64,000 nt of DNA from Riptortus pedestris. Taxonomy: Eukaryota; Arthropoda; Insecta; Hemiptera; Alydidae. This document shows, piece by piece, positions 32,518 to 43,132 of this stretch. The stretch covers positions 252,097,501 through 252,161,500 of the forward strand of contig CM032228.1 of NCBI GenBank assembly GCA_019009955.1, in the 5' to 3' direction. The number at the start of each line of letters is the position of its first letter. The first letter of the stretch is position 1. Both the position numbers and the translations under genes were made by a program. Under the pieces are notes generated by a model, which saw only the letters and a list, made by a program, of their open reading frames with translations, ran no database searches and was not told the DNA's origin.

Positions 32518-32725
32518 GGGCTCAGGTTTGCCACCTGAGTTAAAGTGTTAGCTTTTATATGATAAGAGTAGCCAATTCGATTCCCACCTGGGCAATAGGA
32601 ATCTATTTAGTGACAAACTCATTAAATAAAAGTCCTACCCTGGCTAGAAGAGGATTGTAACCTTAGAAAACCCGTCCAAATTAGCAATATTAGGAAAACT
32701 GGATGTTAATAAATAGCAAAAAATA
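32518..32725 (+). mobile_element. tRNA-derived SINE
   Basis: The head GGGCTCAGG...ACCTGAGTTAAAGTG carries an A-box-like segment, and CCAATTCGATTCCCACCTGG is a B box. The body ACTCATTAAATAAAAGTCCT / CCCTGGCTAGAAGAGG and a TAAATA-type tail follow. Five other copies occur in the window (35214, 42906, 50485, 52003, 52130). Confidence 0.82.
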
Positions 32726-32757
32726 TATATAACTGTAACTACATCTAAACCATATTT

Positions 32758-33276
32758 ATTTTCTTTAACAGGACACGAAACAACAAACTTATTTTAATCG
32801 TTTTGGCCTAACAGATCAACCAAACTGTTACTGCGACTTTACTACTGAACAGACATACAGACACTTGCTCTATGACTGCAGACTACTAACGGACCAAAGA
32901 GAAGACTTTAAAACCGAATTAAAATGCCGACAAGATAATTGGCCTGTTGAGGAAAAACTTTTATTTTATAAACACAATAAACAATTAAAAAAATTTGCTG
33001 AAGAAATATATTACTACCTGAACTATTTAAAACTGAAATAAAGTTAAATTAATTATTTATTCGTCATTGAAACCTAAATTTGTTTTTGTTTTTGTTTTCT
33101 TCTTTTTTTTTCCTTTTCTTTCTGTTGTAAATTATTTTATTTCATTCATTCTTAAAAAAATGTTATGTATCGAGCACATGTTATATACAAATTATTGTAC
33201 GGGACATGTGGCTAATAAACTTCCTTCCTGTGGGCTTACTTCAGCAAGGAAATAAATAAAAATTTAAAAAAAAAAA

Positions 33277-33277
<1 letters not shown>
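32758..33277 (+). mobile_element. LINE 3' end with poly(A)
   Basis: LTGHETTN is followed, after a frameshift, by NRFGLTDQPNCYCDFTTEQT, YRHLLYDCRLL and a C-terminus ending NYLKLK and stop at 33041. The TGH...C-x-C...H...C pattern is the non-LTR ORF2 C-terminus. A 3' UTR of about 230 bp ends in an A-rich tail (33250-33277). It is 5'-truncated, starts right after a SINE, and lies in the sense orientation in a sickie intron. Confidence 0.8.

Positions 33278-33279
<2 letters not shown>

Positions 33280-33310
<31 letters not shown>
33280..33310. repeat. (TA)n
   Basis: Simple TA tract after the LINE tail. Confidence 0.9.
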
Positions 33311-33315
<5 letters not shown>

Positions 33316-33530
33316 ATGTTTTGCATAAGTAATTGGCTAAATTTTCTTTCTTTTTAATTTAAATAGAGATCATTTGTTAAGCTATTTACTTTCGATGATG
33401 GTATGGAGAGTCGTCTGTGATTATAATTATTAATATTCATTTCAGGCTATGTGACTGATAAAAAAATTTATTGTCAATTATATAACTGTATTTTTTGATG
33501 ATTGAATAACGGATAATTGTTATATTTCAG

Positions 33531-33655
33531 TTCTCCAAGAGTTGTCTCTTCCAGAACTCAACAGCCTATTAGCAGTCCTTATAGTGCACCAAATAAAAAT
33601 AGTTCTATGCTAGATAAGTTTAAGCTATTCAACCCAAAGGATAAACCTAAGACAG
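33531..33655 (+). CDS. sick: sickie/neuron navigator, exon c
   Basis: A 125-bp exon between TTGTTATATTTCAG and GTAATG. It encodes SPRVVSSRTQQPISSPYSAP then NKNSSMLDKFKLFNPKDKPK and T, with phase 2 entry and phase 1 exit. The SMLDKFKLFNPKDK block is a conserved-looking amphipathic/basic motif, and I recall a similar (S)MLDK(F/L)KLFN block in navigator proteins. Serines and basic residues dominate the rest. Only a 126-bp intron separates it from the next exon, the one intron in this gene free of mobile elements. Confidence 0.85.
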
Positions 33656-33781
33656 GTAATGATATTTTACAATTACCCTTCCAGAATACAAATGCTTGCT
33701 TTTAATGCGATGCGGTATTATCTTTAATAATAATATGAAATGGATACCAATTTTATTTATTCAAATTTTTGTAAATTTCAG

Positions 33782-33884
33782 CCGTAGGAAGTGCGAAAAG
33801 AACGTCGAGCTCCAGTGGTTTTAGTTCTGCGAAATCAGAACGGAGCGATTCATCTACTAGTCTACATAGCGAAGTCAAACCTAG
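33782..33884 (+). CDS. sick: sickie/neuron navigator, exon d
   Basis: A 103-bp exon between TTTTGTAAATTTCAG and GTAATG. It encodes VGSAKRTSSSSGFSSAKSER then SDSSTSLHSEVKP, with phase 1 entry (codon G/CC, Ala) and phase 2 exit. It is a Ser-rich, low-complexity disordered segment with KR and ER pairs. The ends are fixed by phase agreement with exons c and e. Confidence 0.84.
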
Positions 33885-33930
33885 GTAATGGAATAATTGT
33901 AGTAATTAACAGGTTTATAATAAATTTTAA

Positions 33931-34100
33931 CACATTTCCGTTAAGGGGAATCAGCTATTGAGGTTGTGCTCATGATGCATTTATCGAAGAACATGCTCAT
34001 CAAACTTACCTTGAAGATAGCTAAAATGAGGCCTGTTCAAACATAAAAAAATGTTTGTACATATACATTTTTTATATGTAGCTCATACTTGTCAGTTACA
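33931..34100 (+). mobile_element. HINE-like 5' fragment
   Basis: ACATTTCCGTTAAGGGGAAT and ATTGAGGTTGTGCTCATGAT, about 47 bp downstream of a sickie splice donor. Confidence 0.7.
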
Positions 34101-34241
34101 GCATTTTGCATGAATCTCATCCTGAAAAGATTTGTTGAATACAATATTCTGTATTTTGACTTGAAGACGGTTCACGATATATTAGCTTATTCTTAACGGA
34201 CGATGAATAATAACGGGGGTTTACTGAAGGCTAAAATTAAA
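34101..34241 (-). mobile_element. HINE-like long-form fragment
   Basis: TTGAATACAATATTCTGTAT and GGGGGTTTACTGAAGGCTAA of the long module. It ends at the next copy. Confidence 0.55.
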
Positions 34242-35016
34242 AAGTCTGGCACGCAGGGGCTGCGTAAACTAAGCAGATTTCCCATGTGAAGGTTTACAAT
34301 AGATAAATATACATACAGATAACACTACCATGAATGCTCAGTAAAATTACAATACAAGTTAATAATCTCTTCAACGGAAAGCGGCTAAATTGTAAACAAA
34401 CAGGGCAGCCAGCCTCATAGCGCTGCATAGATAGACCATTAAGACAAACTATTAATGATATATATCTGAATATAACATTAATTTTATTGAAAACAATTTA
34501 CTAAAGCTAGTGCTGTAATTTGTAACGAATCTGAATCAGTTTTGTCTCGATCACTCAAATTTTAGTAATCCAAGAACAAAAGAAGGGGGGGGGGGAGGAG
34601 ATCCACAGAACATATTTGCATTTATCTCACAAAGTAAAAATTCAATGAAAACAATATTTGGTATTTAGGCTTTGAATAATGTGGTATATTATATAACAGA
34701 GTATTGTTTATGTAACATTAGTAGAACTGGGAGTTTACTGAAGGCCGAAAACTGAAAAATGCATATACCTTGGTTAATATTCAAGAAAGAGAATAAATGC
34801 ATATAACAATATTTATAGTACATTTAATTTTCAATATGATACATTTTTTCGATCCGACTTACAGTAACGGAGATACTTCGAATTTTCAAAATTCTCTCCT
34901 TCCCCCTGTTCGGATTTCAGCCGTTAACGAACTTGATCTTTCTTTGTACATAAAACGACTAAATATCGAGTTTGGTAACAATTAAACAAAAATTGCATCC
35001 GCTAGAGTGGTAACAG

Positions 35017-35076
<60 letters not shown>

Positions 35077-35213
35077 AGAGAGAGAGAGAGAGAGAGAGAG
35101 TCACACATATAATTTTGACCGGACTTCATTTTTGTCATCTGCTGAGTGGGATTGATGGACATTTGAAGAAATTTTTCTTGCATCATGTGTATGACCTCAA
35201 TAGTAGATTGGGA
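34242..35213 (-). mobile_element. HINE-like long form, nearly complete
   Basis: Starts AGTCTGGCACGCAGGGGCTG, carries the full long module, TCCGCTAGAGTGGTAACAGA, and a (TA)n plus (AG)n core (35022-35100). It reaches ATGACCTCAATAGTAGATTG, where the 5' palindrome is cut by the SINE at 35214. Confidence 0.87.
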
Positions 35214-35446
35214 AATTATTATTATTATTTATTACTGTCCACTTTTTGCAACTCAGGCTAATTGGGACGGGTTATCTACAGGTTACCACCCTTTTCTAGC
35301 CAGGGTGGGATTTTAGGATGTTATTTAATGAATTTCATCACTAAATAATTTCCTTTGCCCAGGCTAAAATCGAACTCGCCACTCGAGGTTTGCCATGTGA
35401 GATAAAGGTCAATGCTTTAACTTGCATGGCTAACCTGCGCCCCGGG
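35214..35446 (-). mobile_element. tRNA-derived SINE
   Basis: Inverted copy. TTATTATTATT tail side at the left, then CTAATTGGGACGGGTTATCT, TTTTCTAGCCAGGGTGG, the inverted B box AAATCGAACTCGCCACTCGA, and the head ending CAGGTTAGCC / CCCCGGG on the right. Confidence 0.85.
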
Positions 35447-35575
35447 TTATTATTAACAATTATTAAAAAAAATAGCTAATGTTGGTACCAAATAAGTACA
35501 GATATTGACGGGCTAAATACAGATTTAATTATACTGTTAACAATTTATTGATTATTATTATTTTTTTTTTCCCAG

Positions 35576-35891
35576 TGTGATAGAAAAGAAGGAGCCAGTT
35601 CCGAATGAGGTAGCCAAGGTGAACGGAAGCCGGAAGAAAGTAGTGAGGGTAGAAACGAAGCTGGCGAGGCCCAACAGATCATTAGCAAAGCCTCAGCAAC
35701 AGCAGCAACAACAACAACATCAGCAGCAATTGCAGCAACAAGAGCAGAGGAGAGGCAGCAAGGAAGGAGGCTCCCAAGCCGATCTCAGGCATACCCCTGT
35801 CGACCAGAGGCTGTCTTCCGAATACAAACCCTCGCCTGTTGACCATCACCGAGAAGAGAACCCACCTCCTCCTCCAGCGCCATCTTCAAAC
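35576..35891 (+). CDS. sick: sickie/neuron navigator, exon e (polyQ)
   Basis: A 316-bp exon between a T-rich tract ending CCCAG and GTAATT, with phase 2 entry and phase 0 exit, 105 full codons. It begins VIEKKEPVPNEVAKVNGSRK and continues KVVRVETKLARPNRSLAKP. Then comes a Gln tract of 8 Q, H, 3 Q, L, 3 Q, E, Q encoded by mixed CAG and CAA, the segment RRGSKEGGSQADLRHTPVDQ, and a run of five prolines (PPPPPAPSSN). This is intrinsically disordered scaffold sequence. The Gln tract is expected to vary in length within the species. The next exon starts in phase 0, as required. Confidence 0.84.
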
Positions 35892-36109
35892 GTAATTAAA
35901 TTATCAATTTTTATTTTTCGTTAAACACTATTCGTCAATTTCTGTAAAGCACTGCCTCCTGCTTGAAAACACACATTTTTGTTTGCTCCCTTTGCACCGA
36001 TTGGCTTGTGAGCGCTTTGGATATTAGGTTGCTTACAGTACGGTTTGCTTGCCTGTATTATAATAGTTAGTTCAATGGCTTTATGTTTTGATTTATTAAA
36101 CTTTTATTT

Positions 36110-36172
36110 TAGCAGATTCCTCTCGTGGGAAATCAGGGATTGAGGTCATAATGACAATGATTTTTTTTTCAC
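36110..36172 (+). mobile_element. HINE-like 5' fragment
   Basis: TTTTAGCAGATTCCTCTCGT and AATCAGGGATTGAGGTCAT only. Confidence 0.6.
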
Positions 36173-36296
36173 AGTAGTGTTGTTGGTAGTGAAGAACATT
36201 GTGTACTTGGAGAGAAAAACCGTCCAATTCTTCACTAGCTTTTATTTCAGTGCTAAGCACTTTCAAAGACTTATCGCCATTTTCAGAACTACATAT

Positions 36297-37020
36297 AAAA
36301 AGTCCCTCACGCAGGCGCTGGGTAAACTTAGCAGATTTTCCACGGGAAGGTTTAGAATAGATAAATATACATACAGGTAACACTACCGTGAATGTCAAGT
36401 GAATAAATACAAATGGTAATGAGAAATCTTTCAGTCTATTTAAAATACAAGTTAATAATCTCTACAACGGAAAGCGGCTGAATCGTAAACAAACAAGCTA
36501 GCCAACCTTGTAGCCCTGAATAGATAGATAGATCGGAAAGACAAACAATTAACGAAATATATCTGAATATTAGATATTAATTTTATTGAAAACAATTTGC
36601 TAAAACTAGTGCTGTAATTTGCAATGAATCAGAATCAGTTTTATCTCAATCACTTAAGTGTAATCACTTAAGTTATAGTAATCCAAGAACAAAACAAGGG
36701 GGGGGGAGGGTCAACAGAATTTATTTGCAAATATCTCACAAAATAAAAGTTCAATGAAAACAATATTTGGTATTTAGCCTAGTAATGAAGTGGTTCATAA
36801 TAAAACAGCTTATTATAAATATGACACTAGTAGGAGTTGGAGGGGTTTACTGAACGCGTAAAACTAAAAAACCCTAATATCTCAGTTAATACTCATTATA
36901 CAGAAAATATGTATAGAATAACATTTATAGATCATTCAATTTTCAATAAGATTGGTTCTAGAATTTTTTTTTAGAAGTATAGTAACGAAGATATCTCAAT
37001 TTTTCAAAAATCCTCCCCTA
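36297..37020 (-). mobile_element. HINE-like long form, left half lost
   Basis: Starts AAGTCCCTCACGCAGGCGCT and carries the long module to AACGAAGATATCTCAATTTT. It then abuts an inverted fragment. Confidence 0.82.
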
Positions 37021-37021
37021 T

Positions 37022-37597
37022 AAATATATATTGGAGTCTTATGGCTCTAGCAGTTGCAATTTTTGATTGATCGTTACAATACTTGATATGTAAATGTTTT
37101 AAGCAAGATATTTGCTTATTTTAGTTTTCGTCCGTTGGAAAACCATCAATCTTACTGATGTTATATTGACAATAAGTTGATATATCATGAGCCATTTTAT
37201 TCCGAGATTAAATACCAAATATATTTTTCATTGAATATTTACTTTTTGTGGGGTACATGCAAATACGTTATTCGATGACGTCATCAATTAAGATTCTTTA
37301 TGTCCTTTACTCGCAAATGTTTATTTGGTCTATGTCATAATCGATATTTAACATTTAATCCAACACTAAAGCAGTTAATCGCTGAATTGTGACCATTGTG
37401 GGGACGGTTTAAGAGTGGAGGAATTTGAAAATTCAAAATATCTCTGTTATTATGAGCCGTATTGAAAAATGTTCCAGGACCAATCTTGTTTAGCTATTGA
37501 TGGTATACGATTATTGGGCTACTTTACTTAAAAATATGTGGTGATGAGAACTGTTTTGTGCAACTGCTTAGTTAGGCAACCTGCGTGATGTACTTTT
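37022..37597 (+). mobile_element. HINE-like fragment, GACGTCATC-type module
   Basis: GGCTCTAGCAGTTGCAATTT, GATGACGTCATCAATTAAGA, TTCAAAATATCTCTGTTATT, and a decayed 3' end CTGCTTAGTTAGGCAACCTG / CGTGATGTACTT at 37566-37596. It is head-to-head with 36297-37020. Confidence 0.72.
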
Positions 37598-38041
37598 TAA
37601 TGTTAGTAATTTTTTTTTCTTGTATCTAACAACAAAATTATCAATTTTCTTAAAATGTAGATATATGTATTTATTCATGTGTGTTTTCTTTTTTTGAAAC
37701 GCTTGAGAAATATGGTCTTTCGCTTATACATGTTTGAGTTATGTTGTGTTTCCCTTTTCTATTTGTTATTGAAAAAGTCTTGAGCTATAATTTGAAAGCA
37801 TATCATATACACAGTAAACAGAAACATTGGTTGGCGCATTTGAGCATAAGTTATTGTAGTAAAAATGTCTTTGCTTTCTTAAGGGCAGTGTCTATCCGAC
37901 TTGATTATGTATGGAATGTGAAATGGAAGACAGTAACGCGCAGTGCTGTTTTAATTTATTTTGACCAGTTGAGAGACAGAATTTTAATTTTTTTTTTTTC
38001 CTCACTTTTTATTTAAAGTGTTCTACACAATTATTTTATAG

Positions 38042-38233
38042 ATGGAAACGCTGGAGCCGCTGAGAGTGGCTGGGGGTAGCTGTATCCCGAAACCCACGGC
38101 CATCGTGAAAGGTTACTCCAAACCCACGCATACAGTAGCCCCAATGCCCCCACGCCAGGAGCCACTTTACGAACCTCTCGAAAAAGACAACCTTAGTCAC
38201 ATCGACTCACAGCATTACCCTTCCAATAACAAG
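38042..38233 (+). CDS. sick: sickie/neuron navigator, exon f
   Basis: A 192-bp exon, phase 0 at both ends (64 codons), between CACAATTATTTTATAG and GTACAA. It begins METLEPLRVAGGSCIPKPTA and continues IVKGYSKPTHTVAPMPPRQE then PLYEPLEKDNLSHIDSQHYP. The IPKPTAIVKGYSK block looks like the conserved IPKP-type motif of navigator proteins, and S-C-I-P-K-P is a third SxIP candidate. The leading ATG is internal to the gene, not an initiator, because the exon is preceded by a proper acceptor in the matching phase. A decayed partial copy of this exon and its donor lies about 700 bp downstream. Confidence 0.85.
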
Positions 38234-38475
38234 GTACAATTATTGATGAAGGCTTCACTTATTTTCTTTGGTGATGGTCTAATTCTTTCTCCTAGCTTCG
38301 TACTTTTAAGGAATTGATTTAGCATTGTAAGAGTGAATGACTGAAATGCTTGCCATTCGATGTAAATCGGTTGTTCTTATTAACATTCTATTAATTAATC
38401 AAAAGCAATGAAACGGAATACTCTATTCCTGCTTTTCCTTTTTCATTATTAACCAATTTTCAATTATGTTAAAAG
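38195..38475 (+). repeat. exon-intron segment duplicated, original copy
   Basis: Covers the 3' end of exon f, its donor and about 240 bp of intron. Shared strings with 38920-39190 include AAGGCTTCACTTA, CTAATTCTTTCTCCTA and the AACCAATTTTCAATT / AACTAATTTTCAATT pair. Confidence 0.8.
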
Positions 38476-38919
38476 ACTGAGCTTTGCTATTTAAAATAAT
38501 GATTTTGATTTTTTTAAAAACAAAATGCATTAAATAAACTTAAGAAACTATTTTAAATGAGTATTTTAATATACTCCCTTACTATTACAAGAAAAAATTT
38601 TACAAATGTTTAGGTATAAGTGAGTACCCAAAAAGAACCTGAATTCATTTTTCTATGATACACTGAGCCGTTTCCAATTGGCAATCCTTTTCAAGTTACC
38701 ATGGAGCTGAATCGAGGAAGAGGTTAGAAAATATATCAATGGAGCCTGGATGCATTTTAGTATTGTTTGATGTGGTCGGTATGTTCCTAAATAAATGATT
38801 AGACGCCCTTAAAAATAATATACATTAAATTGGAAAAACTTTATAAATTGGTAATAACTGGGAGTAAAATAAACAATAATCGAGATATAACCAATAAATG
38901 ATAACGAGTCAATTGAAAA
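38475..38919. other. no gene recognised (intron)
   Basis: AT-rich intronic sequence between the two copies of the duplicated segment. Confidence 0.45.
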
Positions 38920-39190
38920 AGAGAAGGTTATCATCGACCCACAGTATTACCCTTTGAATAAGGTACTGTTTTCCATCAAGGCTTCACTTAATTTTCATTG
39001 GTGCTGTTCTAATTCTTTCTCCTAACTCATACTTTTTAGTAATTTATTTACTCCCATTCAATATAAATCTGTCACTCTTATTAACAATCTATTCCAATCT
39101 ATTAATTAACCATAAGGAAAAAATGGAATGCTCTAGCCCTGTTTTTCCTTTTTACATTATTAACTAATTTTCAATTCTGTTAAAAAAATA
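38920..39190 (+). pseudogene. decayed duplicate of sickie exon f end
   Basis: ATCGACCCACAGTATTACCC, then TTTGAATAAG, with a donor-like GTACTG at 38962. It would read roughly IDPQYYPLNK, parallel to IDSQHYPSNNK of the functional exon. The upstream part of the exon is absent, so no acceptor is paired with it. Confidence 0.75.
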
Positions 39191-39231
39191 GTTTATTTAA
39201 TATTAAGATTTTTCTTCTCGAAACCGGCTTT

Positions 39232-39447
39232 CTGCTCCAGCGGTCATGTCGTCCTGCTTCAATATGGCTATTTTCGAGCTGTAAGGCTACCTTCTTGAGG
39301 CTATTTGTCATCGAGATGTGTCGCAGTCCAGAGTCAAACATTTTACATCCGGATCAATCATAGTGGCAACGAATAGCCTCAAGAAGATAGCCGTAGAGCT
39401 ACTCAAAATTAGCATAATGAAGCAGGATGAGAAGACCGCTAGAGCAG
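39232..39447. repeat. long imperfect inverted repeat (fold-back)
   Basis: Left arm 39232-39306 (CTGCTCCAGCGGTCATGTCG...CTTCTTGAGGCTATTTG) pairs with right arm 39371-39447 (GAATAGCCTCAAGAAGATAG...ACCGCTAGAGCAG) around a 64-bp centre. The short ORF across the centre has no recognised domain. Confidence 0.85.
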
Positions 39448-39694
39448 AGAAGAAGAACATCCTGCCCTCTGAAGAAGCCTACAAAACCACATTATTTTTT
39501 TAAATATATTTAACGAAAAAAGTGTTTAATAAAATTAAAGGAATATTTTATTTGAATGTGAAATGGCATTGTCATTCTGACATTTCCTTTTTATTTTGTT
39601 GTAGTTCGTGTTCCCCACTTTAGAATTACTTTCATTCAGTTCCAGCCAGCATAAATTTCACGTATAAGAAGAATTCAGAGAGCTTCAATACTCT

Positions 39695-40912
39695 TTCATA
39701 TACTGGAAGAATGTTATTAAAATATTAATAAAGGCTATTACCATAACAGTATGTGTGTTATGCATTTCCAAGGGGATGTTCCATTGTGTTCATATCGTGC
39801 ATAGTTTGTATGAAAAGTCATTGTCAGGCTCTTTGGTACAGTCTCAATTGTTCCTTTAAAAATACCTTCTGTCTTAAGGTCTCATCTCTTGTAATAATAT
39901 TCATGAATAGTAACTTCAATATTTTGAACGCTAAAATAGATTCGTTATTCTTTCATGTTATAATGTTCAATACCCTTTCTTATCCTGGAAGGATGTTATT
40001 AAAATATTAATAAAGGCTATTACCATAACAGTATGTGTGTTATGCATTTCCAAGGGGATGTTTCATTGTGTTCATATCGTGCATTATTTGTATGAAAAGT
40101 CATTGTCAGGCTCTTTGGTACAGTCTCAATTGTTCCTTTAAAAATACCCTCTGTCTTAAAGTCTCATCTCTTGTAATAATAGGATGTTTCATTGTGTTCA
40201 TATCGTGCATTATTTGTATGAAAAGTCATTGTCAGGCTCTTTGGTACGGTCTCAATTGTTCCTTTAAAAATACCCTCTGTCTTAAAGTCTCATCTCTTGT
40301 AATAATATTCATGAATAGTAACTTCAATATTTTGAACGCTAAAATAGATTCGTTATTCTTTCATGTTATAATGTTCAATACCCTTTCTTATCCTGGAAGG
40401 ATGTTATTAAAATATTAATAAAGGCTATTACCATTACAGTATGTGTGTTATGCATTTCCAAGGGGATGTTTTATTGTGTTCATAGCGTGTATTGCTTGTA
40501 TGAAAAGTACATTGTCAGGCTCTTTGGTACGGTCTCAATTGTTCCTTTAAAAATACCCTCTGTTTTACAGTCTCATCTCTAGTAATAACATTCATGAATA
40601 GTAACGTCAATATTTTTTCAATACTCTTTCATATCCTGGAAGGATGTTATTAAAATATTAATAAAGGCTATTACCATAACAGTATGTGTGTTATGCATTT
40701 CCAATGGGATGTTCCATTGTGTTCATATCGTGCATTATTTGTATGAAAAGTCATTGTCAGGCTCTTTGGTACAGTCTCAATTGTTCCTTTAAAAATACCT
40801 TCTGTCTTACGTTCTCATCTCTAGTAATAACATTCCTGAATAGTAACTTCAATATTTTGAACGCTAAAATAGATTCATTGTTCTTTCATGTTATAATGTT
40901 CTTCTAGATCTT
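39695..40912. repeat. 282-bp tandem repeat, about 4 copies
   Basis: Units begin near 39711, 39993, 40401 and 40644 with ATGTTATTAAAATATTAATA. The second unit contains an extra roughly 126-bp internal duplication and the third a deletion. Shared strings include TTATGCATTTCCAAGGGGAT and CATTGTCAGGCTCTTTGGTA. Matching ORFs (MCYAFP...) recur only because the units are similar; no family is recognised. Confidence 0.9.
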
Positions 40913-40999
40913 CAAAGTGATTGTCAAAGCATGACACTGCAGGTACCGTTGTCATTTTCTTTATTGTATTTTTGTACATTGAACACTCAATAGTTTACT

Positions 41000-41850
41000 T
41001 TTTATGATCTGGGACAACAATCAAAATTTATTGTGTGGAAAGGAAATCATCATGAGGCTAGGCAACTATTGTGTTCTTTCGGAAGTTGTTCTTTTCATAG
41101 TGCTGTGCCCACCCAATTACATAAGATGCTTGATGTCTTCAAAAAAAATTTTTCTAGGCCTCCCTCTTCCCTTATGTCACCTTTAAATATATTTGTGATG
41201 AAGTCATTGTGCCTTATGATATTCCCAAGAAATTTTACCCTCCTATTTTCCAGGGCCTTGTTAAGACTTTTACTTTCACTTACCTCACTTAGAACTTCCA
41301 CATTGGATTTTTTGTACTCCGACTTTTTCTGGCAATTATGTGCTAAACCCCTATTTCTGTTGTTTCCAATCTATTATTTTTCCTTTTGTGAAGAGTCAAA
41401 CATTTACTCCTGTAAAACTGTACACTCCATACAGACTTAGTAAACATTTTTCGGTAACTCTGCTTATTAGCATATTAGTTAAAATAATCCTTTTGCTTTG
41501 AAAGGCTTAGTAAGTGCTATTTTTCTATCGACTTCAGCTCATTCATTGTCTTCAGTGATGATGCTTCCTGGGTAACAACTCTCTCACTTTTTCAAAATAA
41601 TATTTCCAATTCTAATATTTATACTTCCTTGGTTCATTCTCTGCTACCAAAACTTTTGTTTTATGTGCATTTATCATGAACTGGTCTACGGCATCGTTTA
41701 GGATTTGTGCATTCTATTCATCTCCACTTCGGACTTTGCCACTAGTGCAATGCCATCTACAAATCTGATGCAATGAATGGATTTATTGTTAATCTGTGGT
41801 AGTTTAATGTCAATCGAATTTGTAGTAAGAAATTTGAGGAGTGCTCATTT
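41000..41850 (-). mobile_element. LINE relic: end of RT domain and C-terminus
   Basis: The minus strand reads QINNKSIHCIRFVDGIALVA then KSEVEMNRMHKS (41700-41800), the RT palm motif with the usual F-A-D-D changed to F-V-D-G. Further on come INAHKTKVLVAENE-like sequence and, at 41095-41301, ENRRVKFLGNIIRHNDFITN then IFKGDI, the typical end of such ORF2 proteins (R-x-x-FLG-x-x-IRHN). It is broken by stops and frameshifts. The plus ORFs here are shadows. Confidence 0.8.
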
Positions 41851-42536
41851 TTGCTGTACAGGGATATTTATACGTTGTATACTATTTCATAATTTGATAC
41901 AATTTGAAAATTTTATTCAGATATTTCAATTTTGTGTTTACGTCTCAATATGATTTCTCCTGTGGAACTCATGCTTTTCTACTGCTCTCCAACAAACTCA
42001 GCTTCTCTGTGCTCTTCCTAATGCTTTTATTTCTGAACATTCTCATGTAGCAGGCAATGGAAAACCATTGAGCTCTCTAGGGACACACTTCCTTCTCTTG
42101 TTTGTTTTCGAGAAACAGGATTCTCTGTCAACTTGATCAACTCACCAGGACTATTCTTTTTTAGATACAGCCACAAAGAACTTTTTTTTTTCAATTAACA
42201 AATATTCTAATGCTTTCTTTATAATCTAACATAACTTCATTTTCAATGCTAAGTATTAACTACATTTATTTCCTACTTTTTTTTAAACTTCCTATTATTT
42301 GTGTGTGTGACGTAGTTTTATTTAGATTAGAATTGTCTTTTTAGAATTCATTACTGTGTGTAGAATAAATGTCCTGCATCGAAAAGAGAATTACATTTTA
42401 TTCCCCAGCACATTATCACCCTTATTATTTTTATGTAGTGAATAATTTATTTTATGTATTTATATTTGTTTTTATTAGTTGTAAATATGTACAATTTCTT
42501 AATCTTACATTGGCTTCATTAACAGAGTCATTGATA
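41851..42536. other. no gene recognised (intron)
   Basis: AT-rich. Part may be further LINE remnant, but no readable motif was found. Confidence 0.4.
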
Positions 42537-42605
42537 TTAGCAGATTTCCTCTAAGGTGATGCTCATGACTTAATTTTTGAAAAATTTCTTTTACGTTTTG
42601 TAGAC
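42537..42605 (+). mobile_element. HINE-like 5' fragment
   Basis: ATTAGCAGATTTCCTCTAAG and GCTCATGACTTAATTTTTGA only. Confidence 0.55.
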
Positions 42606-42699
42606 TTAATAGGGATAATAAAAACGGCAACAGCAATTTAAGTTTTTGTGTATGTACTTATTATCAACCGTACTTTCTTCTCAATATTAAGCCAAGGAA

Positions 42700-42894
42700 A
42701 ATCTTGTGTGCCTTGATACTAAAGGTCTATAATTCTATTGCCAAACCTGTACTCATATAAGGATGTGATACATGGGTATGGGGGTTTCCAGGGACACTGG
42801 AAACAAAGGTTGATAGGTTGGGTCGTAAGGCTGTTGATGTCCTTAATAGGTCCAAAGTGGTATGGTACCTTAGGAATCTGGGGAAGGAATACAA
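42700..42894 (+). mobile_element. LINE fragment (after the RT domain)
   Basis: The plus strand reads VYNSIAKPVLI, stop, GCDTWVWGFPGTLETKVDRL then GRKAVDVLNRSKVVWYLRNL. It resembles the ...I-x-P-V-L-x-Y-G-x-x-TW region of LINE ORF2. The Y codon is now a stop. Confidence 0.6.
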
Positions 42895-42905
42895 GAGAAG
42901 AAATT

Positions 42906-43121
42906 ATTATTTATTAACATCCACTTTTTGTTACTAAGGCTAATTGGGATGGGTTATCTCCAGGTTACCACCTTTTTCTAGCCAGTGTCGGAATACGGAT
43001 TTTATTTAATGAATTTGTCACTTGAATAAATTCCTATTGTCCAGACGGGAATCGAACTCGCCACTCTAGATATACCTTGTTAAGGCTGACGCTTTAACTC
43101 ACTTGGGTAACCTGAGCCCCT
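42906..43121 (-). mobile_element. tRNA-derived SINE with target duplication
   Basis: An inverted full copy: TTATTTATTAAC tail side, CTAATTGGGATGGGTTATCT, inverted B box GGGAATCGAACTCGCCACTC, head CACTTGGGTAACCTGAGCCC. An 11-bp direct duplication GAGAAGAAATT flanks it at 42895-42905 and 43122-43132, the mark of LINE-mediated insertion. Confidence 0.93.
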
Positions 43122-43132
43122 GAGAAGAAATT

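Noticed and set aside
35577..35924. Single-exon 115-aa polyQ protein
   Set aside because: It is an internal exon of sickie with matching splice phases; the last residues of that frame read into the intron.
37741..38016. 91-aa ORF upstream of sickie exon f
   Set aside because: No splice fit with neighbours, AT-driven composition and no motif; an intron.
39753..40907. Four similar ORFs beginning MCYAFP
   Set aside because: They repeat because the 282-bp tandem units are similar. Indels between units and the lack of any domain argue against coding.
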